The notes below the pieces were generated by a model. It searched no databases and was not told the DNA's origin. It saw nothing but the letters and a program-made list of their open reading frames with translations. DNA of 64,000 bases, taken from positions 62,001 through 126,000 of the forward strand of contig VLTN01000027.1 in assembly GCA_008330645.1 (NCBI GenBank), read 5' to 3'. The DNA comes from Cafeteria roenbergensis (lineage: Eukaryota > Sar > Bigyra > Bicosoecida > Cafeteriaceae). The position numbers and the translations under genes were made by a program. The number at the start of each line of letters is the position of its first letter. The stretch's first letter is position 1. This document shows positions 12,541-26,300 of this stretch, piece by piece.

Positions 12541-13876
12541 TTAACCCTGAGGGAGTGCGCCACCGTAGCCGGAGCGGAACGTGCTCTCTGTGGAGCGAGG
12601 GTTGGCCTTGGACCAGTCGATCTCGATGATGGTGTTGTTGAGGCCCGTGCGATGCAGCGCAGCCTTGGCCCGCTCGGCCTCGGACCGCGTGTTGAAGTTG
12701 ACAAACGCGAAACCGCGCGACTCGCCTGTTCGGCTGTCCGTCATGACGGTGACGCGGCGCAGGCGGCCGAACGGCTCGAAGAGCGCGCGCAAGTCCGTCT
12801 CGTACACATCCTCGGCAAGGTTTGACACCTTGAGCGACGCAGTGTTCTCCTCCGTCTCCATGGAGCTGCCTCCGTGAGCCCCGCCGTGCCCGCTGGCACC
12901 GGGAGGCACGTAAATCCCGGAGGCCGCCTTGCGAGCGGCCTCTGCGGCGCCGACGACGCCCGCCGTCTCCGCGGCCTCGAACTTGGACGCCCACGTGTTG
13001 GTTGCGAGCGCGCCGGAGCTCGACGTGCCGCGAGACCCGGCTGCCTTGGCCTTGAGCTTCTCAACAAGCTCGTCGAGCTCCTTCTCAGTGTCGTCCTCGT
13101 CTCCGGGGCGCTTCAGCTTCACCAGGTTGTAGTCGAAGTAAGTGACGTTGGCGGTGCTCCCTTCAGTCGCTGCAGCGCCGAACCGGCGCATGCGAGCCTG
13201 CGCAGGCGGGGGTAGCCGACTCAACGTTCAGCTGTCAGCGAGTCCGCGCGGTGCGTGTCGCGGCGCGCGGGGGGGGGGGGGGGAAGACACTCAGCGCCAC
13301 CCTCTCGGGTTGCTGCGCGACACGCTGGTGGCCGCGAGGACCTCTGCTCTGGGCGAGCCATTCCCAACAGCAGGGAACCGCGCAGCATTGGCCAGGCAGC
13401 TTGACTCACCATGCGGGCAACCGCGGCCTTGGGAGCGCGGGTCTCGCGCTGCACAGTCTTGATCTTCATCGTGTGCTTCTCAATCATGCCGTTCGCGCCG
13501 TGCCTGAACTCGACGACAGTGCACACATTGTCCGCGTCCGGCGCCGACACCTGCCTGGGCGGCAAGGTCACGCTCTCTGCAGTCGCCAGGGCGGCAGCAG
13601 TTGGGCGAGGGGAGGAGAACAGCACAAGTCGAAGCAATGGTGCCGCTGAGGCGATGCCAGGCCTTCCGATGCTGCCATGGCCGGGGAGGCGCGTACTGGC
13701 CACGCGCGCGCACAAAGCCGAGCCACAGCAGGCTCCCCGGGCGGCGCCTCCGCACGCGCCTGGCCTGGCCCGCTGGGCAGAGGCTGGCAAGCGCCGAAAA
13801 CACCGGCGACTTCGGACGCACCAGTGGGAATTCCCTCGAGGCCGCCAGCCCCGGCCGAAGAAGCAGCCGCCGCCAT
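12541..13876 (-). CDS. EIF3G: Translation initiation factor eIF3 subunit G
   Basis: Exons complement 13822-13876, 13410-13576 and 12541-13197, 292 residues. Introns are 245 nt (GTGCGT...CTGCAG) and 212 nt (GTGAGT...GCGCAG), and all phases agree. The N-terminal part carries the eIF3g signature seen in human and yeast homologues: a KTV/CTVVEF beta-rich stretch followed by RETRAPKAAVARM and RRFG (human has RIETRKASKAVARRKNWKKFG). The middle contains an acidic helix and SGIYVPPG. The C-terminal 80 residues are an RNA-recognition motif, with RNP2 LKVSNL, RNP1 RGFAFVNF and the end IIEIDWSKANP. It acts in the cytosolic eIF3 complex in scanning and reinitiation. The CCHC zinc knuckle found between these parts in many homologues is absent: the region has no cysteines. 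Confidence 0.92.
13269..13283. repeat. Homopolymer G15 in an eIF3g intron
   Basis: Fifteen consecutive G on the plus strand (poly-C in the sense strand of eIF3g), inside the intron 13198-13409. Length is unreliable in any assembly. Confidence 0.9.
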
Positions 13877-14336
13877 GACTTGTCTTGCAGCTAGGAAAGG
13901 AAGGCCCCCCTCGAGCTGCAGCGAAGGCAAGGTGCCGCCCGGGGCGCTGCAGGGGCGGCCGGCACCCCGCAGGCCGCCTGTCGATGGCGTGTGCGAGCAG
14001 AGCCGTCGTGCAGAGCCAGAGCGGCCAAGCGCCTCAGTTCGAGCAGCGGGGGGCCGCTTGGCTCAACGGGCTCCTCCCCACCCTCCCCATTCGTGCACTA
14101 CGAACCAAAAAACAAGACCACTTTTCTGGTGGTGGCGCTTGGCTTCTCAAGAACGGGGCGGCGCAGTTGGGCGAGTTTTGTTCGCTCTCGGCCGAGCACT
14201 CTTGACTACCTCCGCAAAGGCCAGCAGGCGCGGTCGACGGGTGGCGCACACACGCGAACGGTGCCTCGGAGCGGCCTCCGACTCGAGCAACATGCAATTC
14301 GAGCTCCGCCAACGCGCGCAGCAGCGACCAGGGATT
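13877..14336. other. Spacer upstream of eIF3g, downstream of the SAC phosphatase gene
   Basis: 460 bp between tandem minus-strand genes. It should hold the eIF3g promoter and the 3' end of the large SAC gene. No gene seen; an AAAAAACAAG stretch near 14107-14116 is the only A-rich patch. Confidence 0.5.
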
Positions 14337-17300
14337 TCAATCGATGCGCTGTGCCCCGAGAACGCGAACTGGCGCTGCCTGGCACGAGTCGAGCCAGTCC
14401 CGCCAGCTGGACGCCTCCGCCGCCATGACGCTATGCGCCGTAGGGCCGTGACGACGGTGCGCGTGACTGTGGTCTTTGCGGTGTCCGCGGCGAAGCCTCT
14501 CGTCGGCAAGCGTTCGCGGCAGCGTCGAGGCGCAGGTGCCGGCGAGGCCTTCGAGAAAGCCGTCGGCGCTGAGCATGACCCTTGCGCGACGAGAGGAGGC
14601 AGCGCGCTCCGCGCCCGCACTGCACTGCCACCGGGAGAGGACCCTGGAGGCAACGTCGCCGAGCGCCTGGCCCGTGCCATGAGGTCCGAGCCCGTGGCCC
14701 TCGCTGCTCCCTCCGCTGCCGTCAGCGCTTCCGTCGTCCGCGCCCGGCTTCGAGTCATGTGCGGCATCGATCGCGCAGGGTGCCAAGCGTCCCAGAGACA
14801 GCGGCCCTCGGCAGAACTCCCTTGCAGCGCCGTTCCCGGTGGCGGCCAGCTCAGGCGTGCAGCCGTGCACCCCCGCGTCGGCCGCCTCCACCAGCCTCCT
14901 GCTCAGGCCGCTCGGCATCATGGGTTGGCAGGAGTGCGCCGAGGTGGCGTAGGACATCATGTCCGTTGGGGCGACGGACGGGACCACCCAGGTAACCAGC
15001 TCCACCGGCCTCAGTTGCTCCCACGCCTCCACTTCGCCCCCGCCCGCGCATTGCGCGGCCTTGGAGCGTGCCTCGCGCCCTGCGCCGCCCTCGATCGCCG
15101 TTGCCATGGCGGCGTACACCCCATACGTTGCCCTCGCACGGGCAGCCGCGCAGCGCCGCGCCGGCCCGCCTTGCAGCGCCGGGTCTGCGTCGTCGTCGGC
15201 CGGTCTGCCTGACCCAGCAGCGCCCTGGCCCGTGCCCTGGCCCGAACCCGCGCCCTCGTCGGTGCTGGGCTGCGTGGCGATGGCGCCTGCATCGGTGTCC
15301 AGCTCGCCTGACTCGCCCGCGGCCCCGATGCCACCCGAAGAGGTCGGGACGTTGATGCCCCGCGCCTCAAGCAAACGGGCCGCCGCGCCGGGCCGCAGCA
15401 AGGGCGCGCACGCCGAGTGCGGACGCACCACCCCTGGCCTGGGCCCCAGGTGCTGGAGGAGCGCCGCGGCGAGGCTGCGCTGCGCTCGACGGGACGACAC
15501 CACCTCGTCGAGCGATCCGGCTGGCCGTGGCCCGATGCCAGTCGCCGAGGCGAGGGCAGCCGCCCCACCGGCCCCGCGCCCCGCTCCGTCAGCGGCGGCC
15601 GCAGCGGCAGCCGCAGCCGCAGCTTGCCTGGGCCTCAGCCACGGAGCCCGCCGCGTGGCTGACATCACCGACTTGGCCGCGGTGCCGGCCCCTCCGGCGC
15701 CGTGGGCGGCAGCCGAGCGCCCGCCAACGCCTCGGCGACCGGAACCCGCTTGGCCAGCATCGTGGCCGCGGTGGGCAGCGTGCCGCCTCGCCCTGCCCCT
15801 CCTCCCCACCGAGCCGTCGTCGCCCTCGGCTGTCTTCTCGAGCCGCGCCCCCCTGCGCAGGCGCTGGAACCTGGCATCGGACTCGGCCTCGGCTGTGGCA
15901 AGCGTGCCCGCGGCCTCCGCCTCCCGCAGCACCCACTCGCCCATGCCGCGGCGCTCGGGGCCAGCGTGGGCGCCACCCCCGCCTTCAACTTGGCGCACTG
16001 CGGAAGTCCCGGCCGCGGCGACGGAGCGATGGCGGCCGCTCCCGGCGCTGCCCGAAGCAACGTGCCTTGATGCCCCGCCCTCAACAGCAGCCAAGTCGTC
16101 GCTGCGGCGGGAGGACACGGACATGGCGCGCCGGGAGCCAGCACCGAGGACGGGCCTGGAGTCCGGGCTGGGGGGCTGCTGACGGCGGTCTGCGGCGGAC
16201 CGTGAGGGCGACGGCGGCGCCCCGAGAGCCGGGGGCCAGCGGACTACGCGGCGCGCCGAGGCGCGGACTGAAAACGACGACGTCATGCTCATGCTGTGCG
16301 GGTTCGACGTGGAGAGGGCGGCCGGGAAAGGGGCCGCTGCGGCCGCTGCAGCGGCGATTCGGGTCGCCTCCTCGACGCGCGTGTACTCGTCAGCGGGCAC
16401 CGGGAACGCGATCGACCACAGGCCCAGCCAGCTTCGACCGAGCTGCACGGCCATGGAGGGCGGCATCGAGGCCGAGGCCGAGGGGCCGGGGGCCGCGGCA
16501 ACCCAGCCGCGGAGGCCCCTTGCAGCCCACGCAACGCTGCGGGCTCCCGCCAGCGTGGTCATGTGCGCTGCCCGGTCCACGGCCATGCCGTCGCCGCGGC
16601 TTCGCTGCACCGCGTGAATCTCGATCGAGTCGCCACGGCCGTTGAGGGGCGGCAGGCGCACCACCAGCGTGCCCGCCTGCGAGGCGCCCGCGGCCGGGCC
16701 CACGGCCGTCGCCATGCCGGCCTTGCCGGCATCTGCCAGCGGGCCGATCAGCAGCTGCCTCGCGCGGAGCGCAGCCGTCATCCGCCTGTTCACAGCCATC
16801 ACCCCCAGGGACGTGGAGTCAGCCCGGCGGCTCTGCAGCGCCGCCAGCGGCGCGGCGACGGACCCGCCCCGGCATTGAAGGACCCAGACCAAGGCGACCG
16901 ACCCCGTGGCTTGCACTGGCCGAGCGTTCTTGGCCGCGTCCGGAGTCCCGCCCCGGGCGCTGGTTTCGCGCCGGAGCGACTGCTCCTCGCCCTCGTCCAG
17001 CGCGCGCCGATCCTTCGCAGCCTCATCCTCCTCCGCCTCCTCCGCCTCCTCCTCGCCCTCGCTCTCACGACCGCTGCCAGCTTCCAGCCCGGCTCCGTCG
17101 TCGTCGCCCGACCCACAGCCTGTCCCCGTGCGTGCCACCTCTCCCTGTGGCAGTCCCGCGGAGTGGCCGAGGATGGAGGCGAGGCCTGACCCCGACACGA
17201 CAGCGGAGTCGCCGTCCTTGGCAGCGCCTGAGCCGGCCGTCGCCCGCACGTTGAGGGTCTGGAACAGCCACGCGGCTCCAGTGGCATCCAGCTTTGCCGA

Positions 17301-20300
17301 GCGGCCGCTAGGAAGGCGCGCGGCGGAGCGGGCCGAGGGAGTGCTGCCGCCTGCGGCGGACACGGCGGGCCGTGTCTGAGTCCCGGCCCTGGGGCGACCT
17401 GGGGCCGGGCCCAGCGAGGCGGCCGCCTGCGACCCCCCCGGGGCCGCGTTGCTTGCGGCAGTGCGCCTCTGCGCCGCCCGGTAGGACGATGTGGCCACGG
17501 AGGACGCGTCGGAACCTGCCTCGTCCTGCTCGGCAATGCCGGAAGCCCCTGCCTCCACACCGGAACTCGCCGGGAAGCGGCCCACGGGGCCTGCAACCGG
17601 AGCTGCTGCGAGCATGGAGCGCCGCGCCGCCCTGAGGTCCAGTGCGCGGGGCTGCGGCCCGGCGTCGGTGAAAGGCCCCGCGGGGGCCAGCCTCGCTGAC
17701 CAGCCCACAGCGACCGCACCGCCGGCTGCTGGAAGGCCTCCTCTGCCAGCCGTTGCCGCAGCAAAAGCGATCGACGAGTCGCCGGATGGCTGGCCCGCCA
17801 TGGCTGCCACTCGACGCCAGCGCGCCGCGGCGTTGAGCCCCGAGCCGGGGGCCGAGCCGGAGCGGTCGCGCGGCCCCATCGCAGGCGCAGTCCCTGCGTG
17901 CGCGTCGCCGGCAGCAGCCGCGCGGGCCGCAGCGCCTTCCCCTGGCCACAGGCCACCCTGCAGGCCCGCACCGGAGAGGCTCATGACAGATCCAGCGTCG
18001 CTGGCGGTGCCGTCTGCGCCAGCGAACAAGTCGCTGCTCGAGATGCCTCCGCCTCCGCCCGCGCTGCCCCTCGGAACGCCGTCCCACCCGGGCCCGACGG
18101 AACCTGCTCCCGACCCGTTGCCAGCGTCCTGGGGCAGGGAGGCAGCCGTTTCCGCTGCCGCAGCTGCCCCCAGCGACAGCACCAGCCCCGCGGCGGCGTC
18201 CCACCGCTCGCCTCGGACCACGACGCGCAACGCCGCTGCCAGGGCGGCCAGCTCGGGCGCCGCGGACGCTTCCATGCCCTCGCTAAACGGGGCGGCTCCC
18301 AGCAGACGGCGGGCTGCCGTCATGGGGGCGGGCCGGCGAACGCCCACCCGGCGGCGGCTGAGGACTGCCCGCGCAGGGCTCCACGCCGCGGCTGATGCAG
18401 ACGCGTCCACCGTCGATGCGACGATTTCGGCCACTCTTGCCCAGTCCGCGCCAACCGCCGCACCAGCGCTCTCGGCAGCAGCGGCCACAGCGCGCGCTGC
18501 CCACCAGGCCGGAAGCTCGCGCGTTGGCCACCCCCCGAGCCCGCCCGGCCACCAGATGACCTCGGAGCTGCCGAGCGTCGCCCTGCTGGCGAAGGGGCGC
18601 GGCATCGTCGCGTCCCGGCGGGCCTCCAGCGTGGCATCTGCGAGCAGCGGGTGCACCACCGCCGCCATGCGCGTCGTGGCGTGGGCCGTGAGGCGGGCCA
18701 GCGCCTCGGCACGACGGTGGACATGCGGCGGTCTGGCCGCCTTGGCGAGAGCGCGCCGGCCGCTCAGCCGCCCCTCGCCGTTGCCGCCGCGCCCCGATGC
18801 AGAGCCAATGGAGGAGCTCTTGCGACGCGAGGGGGGCGAAGGGGGGTGGGCACTGGCTGTGTCGCGGCGCACGGCGGCGGCGGCGGTGGCGGCGGCGCTG
18901 CTGGAAGAGGGTCGCCCAGCTGCGGCTCCGCTGCCTCTCTGAGCCAGGGGCTCGGACGCCTCAACGCTCCGGCCAGGCGCCAGGGCATCGAACGACTGAG
19001 GCCCGCTCCGCGCCGACGGGGAGTTGGCCACGGCCCTGCTCCCGACTGACGCTGACGAGGGGGGCCCGCCCTCGCTGCCGACGCGGCTGGCGACTGGGTC
19101 AGCCTCTGAGTCGGCAGCGGGTGACGAGCAGGACGGCCCCGCCATGGCGTGGTCTGCCGACAGGACGACGGCAAGGGGGCTTGACACCCTGGTTGGCAGA
19201 GCTGACTGGGCCGCGCCTGGGGACGAGGCCAGTGTTGCCGCGTGTGGCCGCGCTGCCTGCGCCCCCATGCCGATGCTGCGACCGAGCGCCGTGCTGGTCG
19301 GCGTGAAGGGGCGGGGCATGCCCGTCGGTCCCGCGGCGGCGGCGTGCAGCAGGGACGCCAGCGACCGGACGGTGTGCAGTCGCCGCTCCGAGTCCGACGA
19401 CCGCGCTGCGCGGGTCGGCGCGGAGTCGTCGTCCTCCAGGTCCAGGCCAGAGCCGTCCAACGGAATGGAGAGCGGAGCAAGGCGGGGCGCCCTGGCCGAT
19501 CCAGCGACCGAGCCGGCGTTGCTGCCCGGCCCCATGTGACCGTGGGGGAGGCCGACGCCGTCGCTCCCAGTGCCACCGCTGAGGGACGCTTCCCGGCCCA
19601 GCACTAGCTGCCCGCCAAGGCTCACGCCCGTGCTGCGGACCATCAAGGAGTCTGTGCCGGCCCGCCTGATCGACGCGGGGCGGCGCCACCTCCCGCTGCC
19701 GCCGCTGCTGGCAGTGTCCGCACGCGTCCTGTACGCAGCGCGTGCCACCACCGCGGCAGCGTGGGCGCCGGCGGAGCTGGAGGGCGCGTGCGAGCTCCCA
19801 GGCGGGCGAACAAGAGATAGCAGCTGGTCTGGCGGTGTGAGGGGTGCGGAGGCACCGCCCGCAGCGCGGCCGAGCGGACCGTCAACGATTCCGCCGATTC
19901 CGCCGATGCCGCCGCCGCCGCCGCCGTCTTGAGCCACGCCCCCAGCGATGGAACCACCGAGAGGCATTGGCGAGGCCACGCCCCCACGGCCGGCAGGGGT
20001 CGTCCAGCTCGGCCCGCGGTTGTGCTGGGAGCGGATCGCAGTGACCTCTTCCGAGGGCGATTGGCCGCTCCTCTTGCGCGCGTTGCGCGACGTGGCAAGC
20101 TGCCAGCCGGCGGCAGCAGGCGGCGGCAGCAGCATCGCCAGCAATGCGGCGGCCGCGGACGCAACAGCAGGCGCGCTGGGCCGCCACACGCGCCACGCAG
20201 GCGGCGCCGAGACGGCGCCGGCGGGTGCCCAGAGGCGACCTCCGCCCCTGCCCTGCTGTTGGCCGGCGTAGCGGGTGGTCCCCTCTGCCAACGGGCCGGC

Positions 20301-23300
20301 GGCCAGGTCGGCGCAGAGCTGGGAGGCAGCCCCGGCGGCCTCGCCCACAGCCGCGGCCGCGGCCCGCGCGACGGCAAAGCGCGTTGTGAGACCGGCCACG
20401 CCCTTGAACGGGCCCCAGCCGCAGTCCACGGCCTCCTGGCTGGCAGCGCGGATCGTCCCCGCCGTGACGGCCAGCGGGCCTGCCGGCCCCCCCGCCAGCG
20501 CCTCGGCCACAGCGTCAGCCACGTCGTCGCCCAGCGACCGTGCAACCTCCTGCCCCGCCCTGTCGCCGCTTGCCTCGGCCGCCTCCGCCATTGCCATCAG
20601 CGCTGCCGTCGGGGAGGCGCCGCTGAGCAGCCCGCTGGCTCCCGCCACTGCTGCCGTGGCCCGCAGGGCCACCTGCCACTGCGCCGCCGCGTCTGCAGCA
20701 GCAACGCTTGCCAGGCGCGCGGCGGAAGAGCCAGGGTTGCGGCGCCGGATGCCGTCGGCAGCGGACATGATGGCCGCCATGGCTGAGTGAGCTCCGTCCC
20801 ACCGGACCAGCGTCAGCGCGCCGGCGGGGGGGGCGCCGCCTGGCTGCGAGTGGGACCACATGCCCCACGACACGTCGGCGATGCCGCCAGCGCCGCCCGT
20901 GGCGTTGAGCCCCGCTGCGGCCACCTCCACCTGCGCGCCCGACATGGTCATGTCCCCGCTCCAGCCAGCCCGAGCAGCGAGGCGCATCGCCGCCTGCCGC
21001 GCCGTTCGGCTCCCCACGATGGCAAGCGACTGGGCGGAGGTCAGCCCGTGAGCGGGGAGGAGCCGGCCGTGCAGGGCGTCCGTCTGCCGCTGCCGCAGGC
21101 CGTCCCGAATGCTGTTCTGGTAGTGTCGCTCCACCGCCATGTACACCTTGCCGCCGAACGTCACGCCTCGGGACGCGCCGCCGGCTGCCGCTGCGGTCAC
21201 AGAGCCCAGCCCGGCAGCGCCGCTCACCCCCTGCCGCCCGCCGCGTCGCGGCCCGGCGTGCACTGCCGGCCGAGCTGCCGCCGCGGCAGCGCGCCCGCCC
21301 CCGGACGCGCCGCCGCCAGCGGCGCCGCCCGGCCCCGAGCCAGCGCCGCCGTGGTCGCCCGCCGCTGCCCCGGCCTCGCCCTCGGCCTCCTTGCGCGCCG
21401 CCTCGCCGCCCTTCTCCGCGTCGTCCACGCGCTTGTTGGCGGCGGAGCCGCCGTACTGCAGGGCCAGCGCGTCGGCCGCGGCCTCGTAAAGGCGCCGCAG
21501 CAGCTGGCTCAGCGGGTCCGTCGTCTCCGCTCCCTGGCGGAGCCAGGCTTGCACGACGGCGGCGGCCGCTGCCGGCGGCGCCATCTTGGCCGCCACGTGG
21601 TCCCTCCAGCTTGCCATTGCGCCCCGCAGACCGCCCAGCCGCCGGGACCGCGCTGCCGACATGGCGCGAGCGGCAGTCAAGGCCGCATCGGCGCGGGGGC
21701 GGCCGCGGCGCAGCGCCACGTCAATCGGCGAGGACGCGGGCGCGGACACGGACACGCCCGAGGCGGCCTCCACCACGACGTCGCCGGTCTCGCCCCAGCC
21801 CAGGGCAGCCAGCATCGGCCCCAGAGCCGCAATGCCAGCCACGGCCTGCGCGACGCTGGTGCGGTCCAGGCAGTCGACGCAGTTGCTCCGGACGATGCCT
21901 GACTGCATGAACAGCGCACCGCCAGCCGTGGCGCCTCCGCGGCCGAGGCTGCCAGCGACGATGCCCGGCCACGCAACGCGCCCGCTGGCAGAGGCACCCT
22001 CCCCGTCCACAAAGAGGTAGGCGCCCGGGGAGGTGGCGGTCACGCGGCCGGACTGCACCGGCGACCCGTCCCGGCGAGACGCGGGGGACGTCACGGAGGC
22101 GGCGGCAGCAGCGGCGGCCGCCGAGGCCTTGCTGCGGGCCGAGCCAACAGACTCCACCGAGACGAGCCTGGCGCCGAGGGAGCGGCTGGCCAGACCGCTG
22201 ACGCCTCCACTGTGCGGGAGCGCAAACGGAGCCGCAGCGGCCGATGCCACCGAGCCCGCCGCCGGCGCCGCCGCCCCGCGAGCGCCTGCCCCCGCGCCGT
22301 CCAGCAGCTCGCCTGGCGATGCCACCACCACGCGCGTTCCAGAGGCAGCAAACAGGGCACCGGCTCTGCCGCTGAGAGCGACGTTGGCGGCGGCGCGGCT
22401 CGCCTCGCGGCCCATGCTGAGGCCGCAGGCGGGAGCCAGCCCGCCGAAGCGGAGCGCTGCGGCGGGGGTGGGCTGCGGGTGCTCTGCCGCCGGAGGCGCA
22501 GACCCGAGGGCTGCGGCCAGGCGGACGGCGTCGGCGGCCGCAGGCCAGGGCAGCCGCAGAGCCAGCTCCTCCGCCCGCTCGGCAGAGCTTCCCGGCCCGC
22601 GAGTTGCCTGCCGGCGATGCACGCCGCCCCCCGTGCCCGCCGGCGCGCTGGAATGCCACGCGTGGCCGGGCTCAGCGGCCTGCGGGACCGCGCCCCTTGC
22701 AGCTCGGAGCTCAGTCGCCAGGCGGCTCGGCACGCTGGGCAGCGCCCCTGCCGCCCCGCGGTTGCCGCTGGCCCCAGCGGGCAGGCGCGTCGCCCCGCTG
22801 ATGACCCTGCCCCGCCGCAAGGACAGGTCGGGCCCCGACCCGCCGCGCTCGACTGCCTGCAGCACGGCCGTAACGTCGCCGCCGCTGGAGAGCAGCAGCC
22901 CGCTCCCCCGTCCCCCAGTGAGAACCTGGACCCACCTGCGCTCCGCTCTTCGTCGGGCGGCCCGCGCCGCCGGGCCGCGGGCGGTTTGCCTGCTCGCGAC
23001 GGCGAGCTCCGCGGCGAGCCGGGACTCGTCAAGCGAGTTGGCGGCTTCGCCCGCCCCGGCCGGGCCCACCAGCTCGATCCTCCTCGATCCGCGCCAGCTC
23101 AGCGCGGGGCCCGCCACCACGCCTGGCACAGCCACCGGCAGCGCCACGCCGCGGCAAGAGGCCACCATGCTGGGCCCAGGAGACTCGCTCATGCCGGGCC
23201 CCGGCGCGCCGGAGGGCGGCCCCCATGCCGACGAGCGCTGCTGCGCTGGGGCCCAGCCGCTGGGCGTCGGGGACACGAGCGCAAGGGAGGGCACGGGGCT

Positions 23301-26300
23301 GCAGCGCGGGTCCACAATGAGCGTGATGCGCGGCTCTGCGGCCGGCAAGCCAGCCCCGAGGCTGGCCTGGGTCGCAAGCGAGGCGCGAGCGACGTGGTGC
23401 CTCCGCATCGCGTCGCGCGGTCCGGGAGCGGCCGCAGCCGCAGCCGTGGCACAGTCAGAAGACGGTGACGCATCACTGCCAGCGTGGCTGAGGAGTCTTG
23501 GCGAGGCCTGCGAGCGATCCCGCGCCCGGGGAGTAGGGGTGCTCGCCTCAGCCTGCAGGCCGGGTATGTCTCGCCAAGCGACGGTGGCTCCGTGCTGAAC
23601 ACGTCCAGGCGCGCTCTTGTCCGATGAGAAAGGCGTTCGGAGCCCCGGGCCCGCGAGCCGAGCCCCGCCGCCGACCTGCGGCATTGCGGCAGCGGGCGCA
23701 GACGCGTCGAGCGACGTGTGAGAGTTGCCGGACGGGGAAGTGGCGCCCGCGCCCAGGGGCCGGTGCTGGAGGACTTGCTGGTGCTGGTGCTGGCCACCGT
23801 GCTGCTGATGGGTTTGCGACCTGGTGACGAGGCCTCGTCCGGAGATGGCCACCGCCCGAGAGACGCGCCCAAACGCCGCCCTGGGAGGCGGGCGAACCGC
23901 AGCAGCGGCGAACGGGTCCTCCATCAGCGGGGTGCCGAGAGCACCTTCGGGGTACTCGTCAGCGGCTTGGGCCAGCGCAGCAGGGACGCCACTTGGGGCC
24001 ACATCGCTCTTTGGACCGGCTGACTGGGCGTGTGGCCAGTCGTCAGCGCACTCGGCGCCCACGGACGACCCGAGGGGCCGCTCTTGCGACAACGAGGAGA
24101 GGGCGGCCGACTCAGAGGCGGCGGTGATGCTGGCGCCCGCGTCCTTTGCCGCCGTCGGCGCGGTCGCCGCCTCAGCCAGGGCCGAGAGCAGCCGTCGCCC
24201 TTCGGTGCTGCCTGCCCGCTGGGCAGGCCGAGTAGGAGCCGCGCCGCCGGGCTCGCCGTCGGCAGCAGCGAGGCCAGTCGCGGCCGCCTGCCCCGCATCG
24301 GTCGGGGATGCGGCCAGCCTGGCAGCTTCGGCGGCTTCCGCTGCGGCCGCCGCTTGCTGGCGCTGTTGGGCCTCCAGCCTGAGCCTGCGACGAGCCGAGC
24401 GACTGAGGCGCTCTTGCTGGCGCTGCCTGACCACAGCGGCGGCCCGGTGTGCTGGCAGGGCGAGTTCAATGCCGCTGGCCAGGCGCAGCGACGTCATCCA
24501 CATGCCAACCGCAGCCAAAGGCGAGGCCGAGTCCTCCAGCAGGCGGCGCCTGGCACGCGAGTCAGCCGAAACCCTCGCCGAGCGCATCCTCATCCGCGAG
24601 GTGGCCAGTGCCGAGCCCGACTGGTCCAACGCCGTCGCCGGCCGCAGCACCTGCATGTGAAAGCCGGTGCCACGGGCGGCATGGGCCATCGACAGACCTG
24701 GCAATGCCGGGGGGGGCACGAGGGGGGCGAGGTCGGAGGCCGTCAGCGCCGCAGCAGACCTGGATATGGTCACGGGGACCAGCGAGACGTCTTCCGACGC
24801 GAAGCCTGACCACACCTGCCGCATGCTTCGCCAGCCACGGGCCTGGCGGGGAGGATGGTGGCTGTGGTGGTGCTGGTGGTGGCCGTGGTGGTGGTGGCCG
24901 TGGTGGTGGTGGGCGGAGCGGTGGGTGTCGTGCCTGCGGTGCCGGTTGTCGACCACGGGCGAGTCCCATGCCGCGCGCCCAGGCCGCGACGTCCGTGACT
25001 GCGCGTCCGCCGCAGCAGCGGCTGCGTGCCCGAGGCGGTGATTCACGGCTGGAGACGGGAGGCCTGCGCCGCCTGCCCCGTGCTCGCTGCCCACATGCAC
25101 GGAGTGAGGCGCCGGCTGGCCCAGGTCGTCGTCCGGCTGCTCGTCGCCGCCCAGCAGGGCCATTTGCGGCGCGCCTTCGATCGCATCCAGCACAGGCGCC
25201 GTCGCACCGTCCATTCCCTGTGCCAGCATCAGCGCCACCTGGTCGGAGGGCACCGCCGCGGTGTCGCTCGCAAATGCCAGCTGCGTTGCTCGCAGCAGGC
25301 CCGGCGACCACGGCCCCAGCGGCGGGGCAACCACGGGAACCCGCTTTGTGGGGCGGCCCTTTCCCACCGCCGCCTCGCGCGCGCTCTCTGGGAATGGCCA
25401 GGCAGCCGCCCCCGACTTCCTGTGCAGCACGGCGAGCACAGTCGCGTCCGAGCCGCCGCCCCCTGCTCCGGAGCTGCTTGCCGCACCGCTGCCAGTTGCA
25501 GCAGCCCCGGAAGCAGCATCTGACTGAACGGCGGGACCCGGGCGAGGGGAGAGCACCGAGAGCTGACGAGCGACCGCCATCACTGCCAGCGTGCTGAGGC
25601 CCTTCCTGGCAGCGTGCGCGGGGCTGCCGGAGGAAGGGCCGGACGAGCGCGCGCAGCGCAGCGCAGCTGCGAGGCTCCAGCATTCGTTGGCCAGGCTGGA
25701 GGGCCGCGGGGGCGGCATGAGGATCGGGCTGGCCATCGCGGGGACAGCGACGCCAACGGCGGCCACCACCGTGGGCGACTCCCTTGCAGCCACCCGTGCC
25801 AGCACCCGCTGAGCAGCAGCAGGGAGGCTGCCCGGACCAGCAGTCGGTGGAGCGATGCCGGCGCGGCGGCCGGAGCAAGGGGCTGACACGGGGTCGCCCG
25901 AGCGACGCCGAACCGCGGCGATGGCCGCAGCCGACGACGGCGAGATGCTTGGCCGCTGCGTAACAGACCCGGCGGCGGGGGACGGGATGGCGGCCGAAAA
26001 CGCGGCAGCAACCCGTCGTGCGGCCGCCCGGGGAATGACGACGATCGGCTCGCACCGGGTCGAGTCCAAGCTGGCGTCGCCAAGCAGCGCCAGCGCGACC
26101 ACGCGCTCAAGCTCTGCCGAGGCGCCGCGCTGGGAGCCCGGGGCCACGAGGCCAGACGCGGCGCTGGCGCTGCCCGCTGCTGCAGATGCGCCCCCCGCGC
26201 CTCCCGCAGAGGCACCGGCTCCGGCTCCGCCCTTGGCCGCGCCGGGCTTGCGCCTGCCCGCCTTGCGCCTCTTGCGGCGCGCCCGGTCGGCCCGGGCTCG

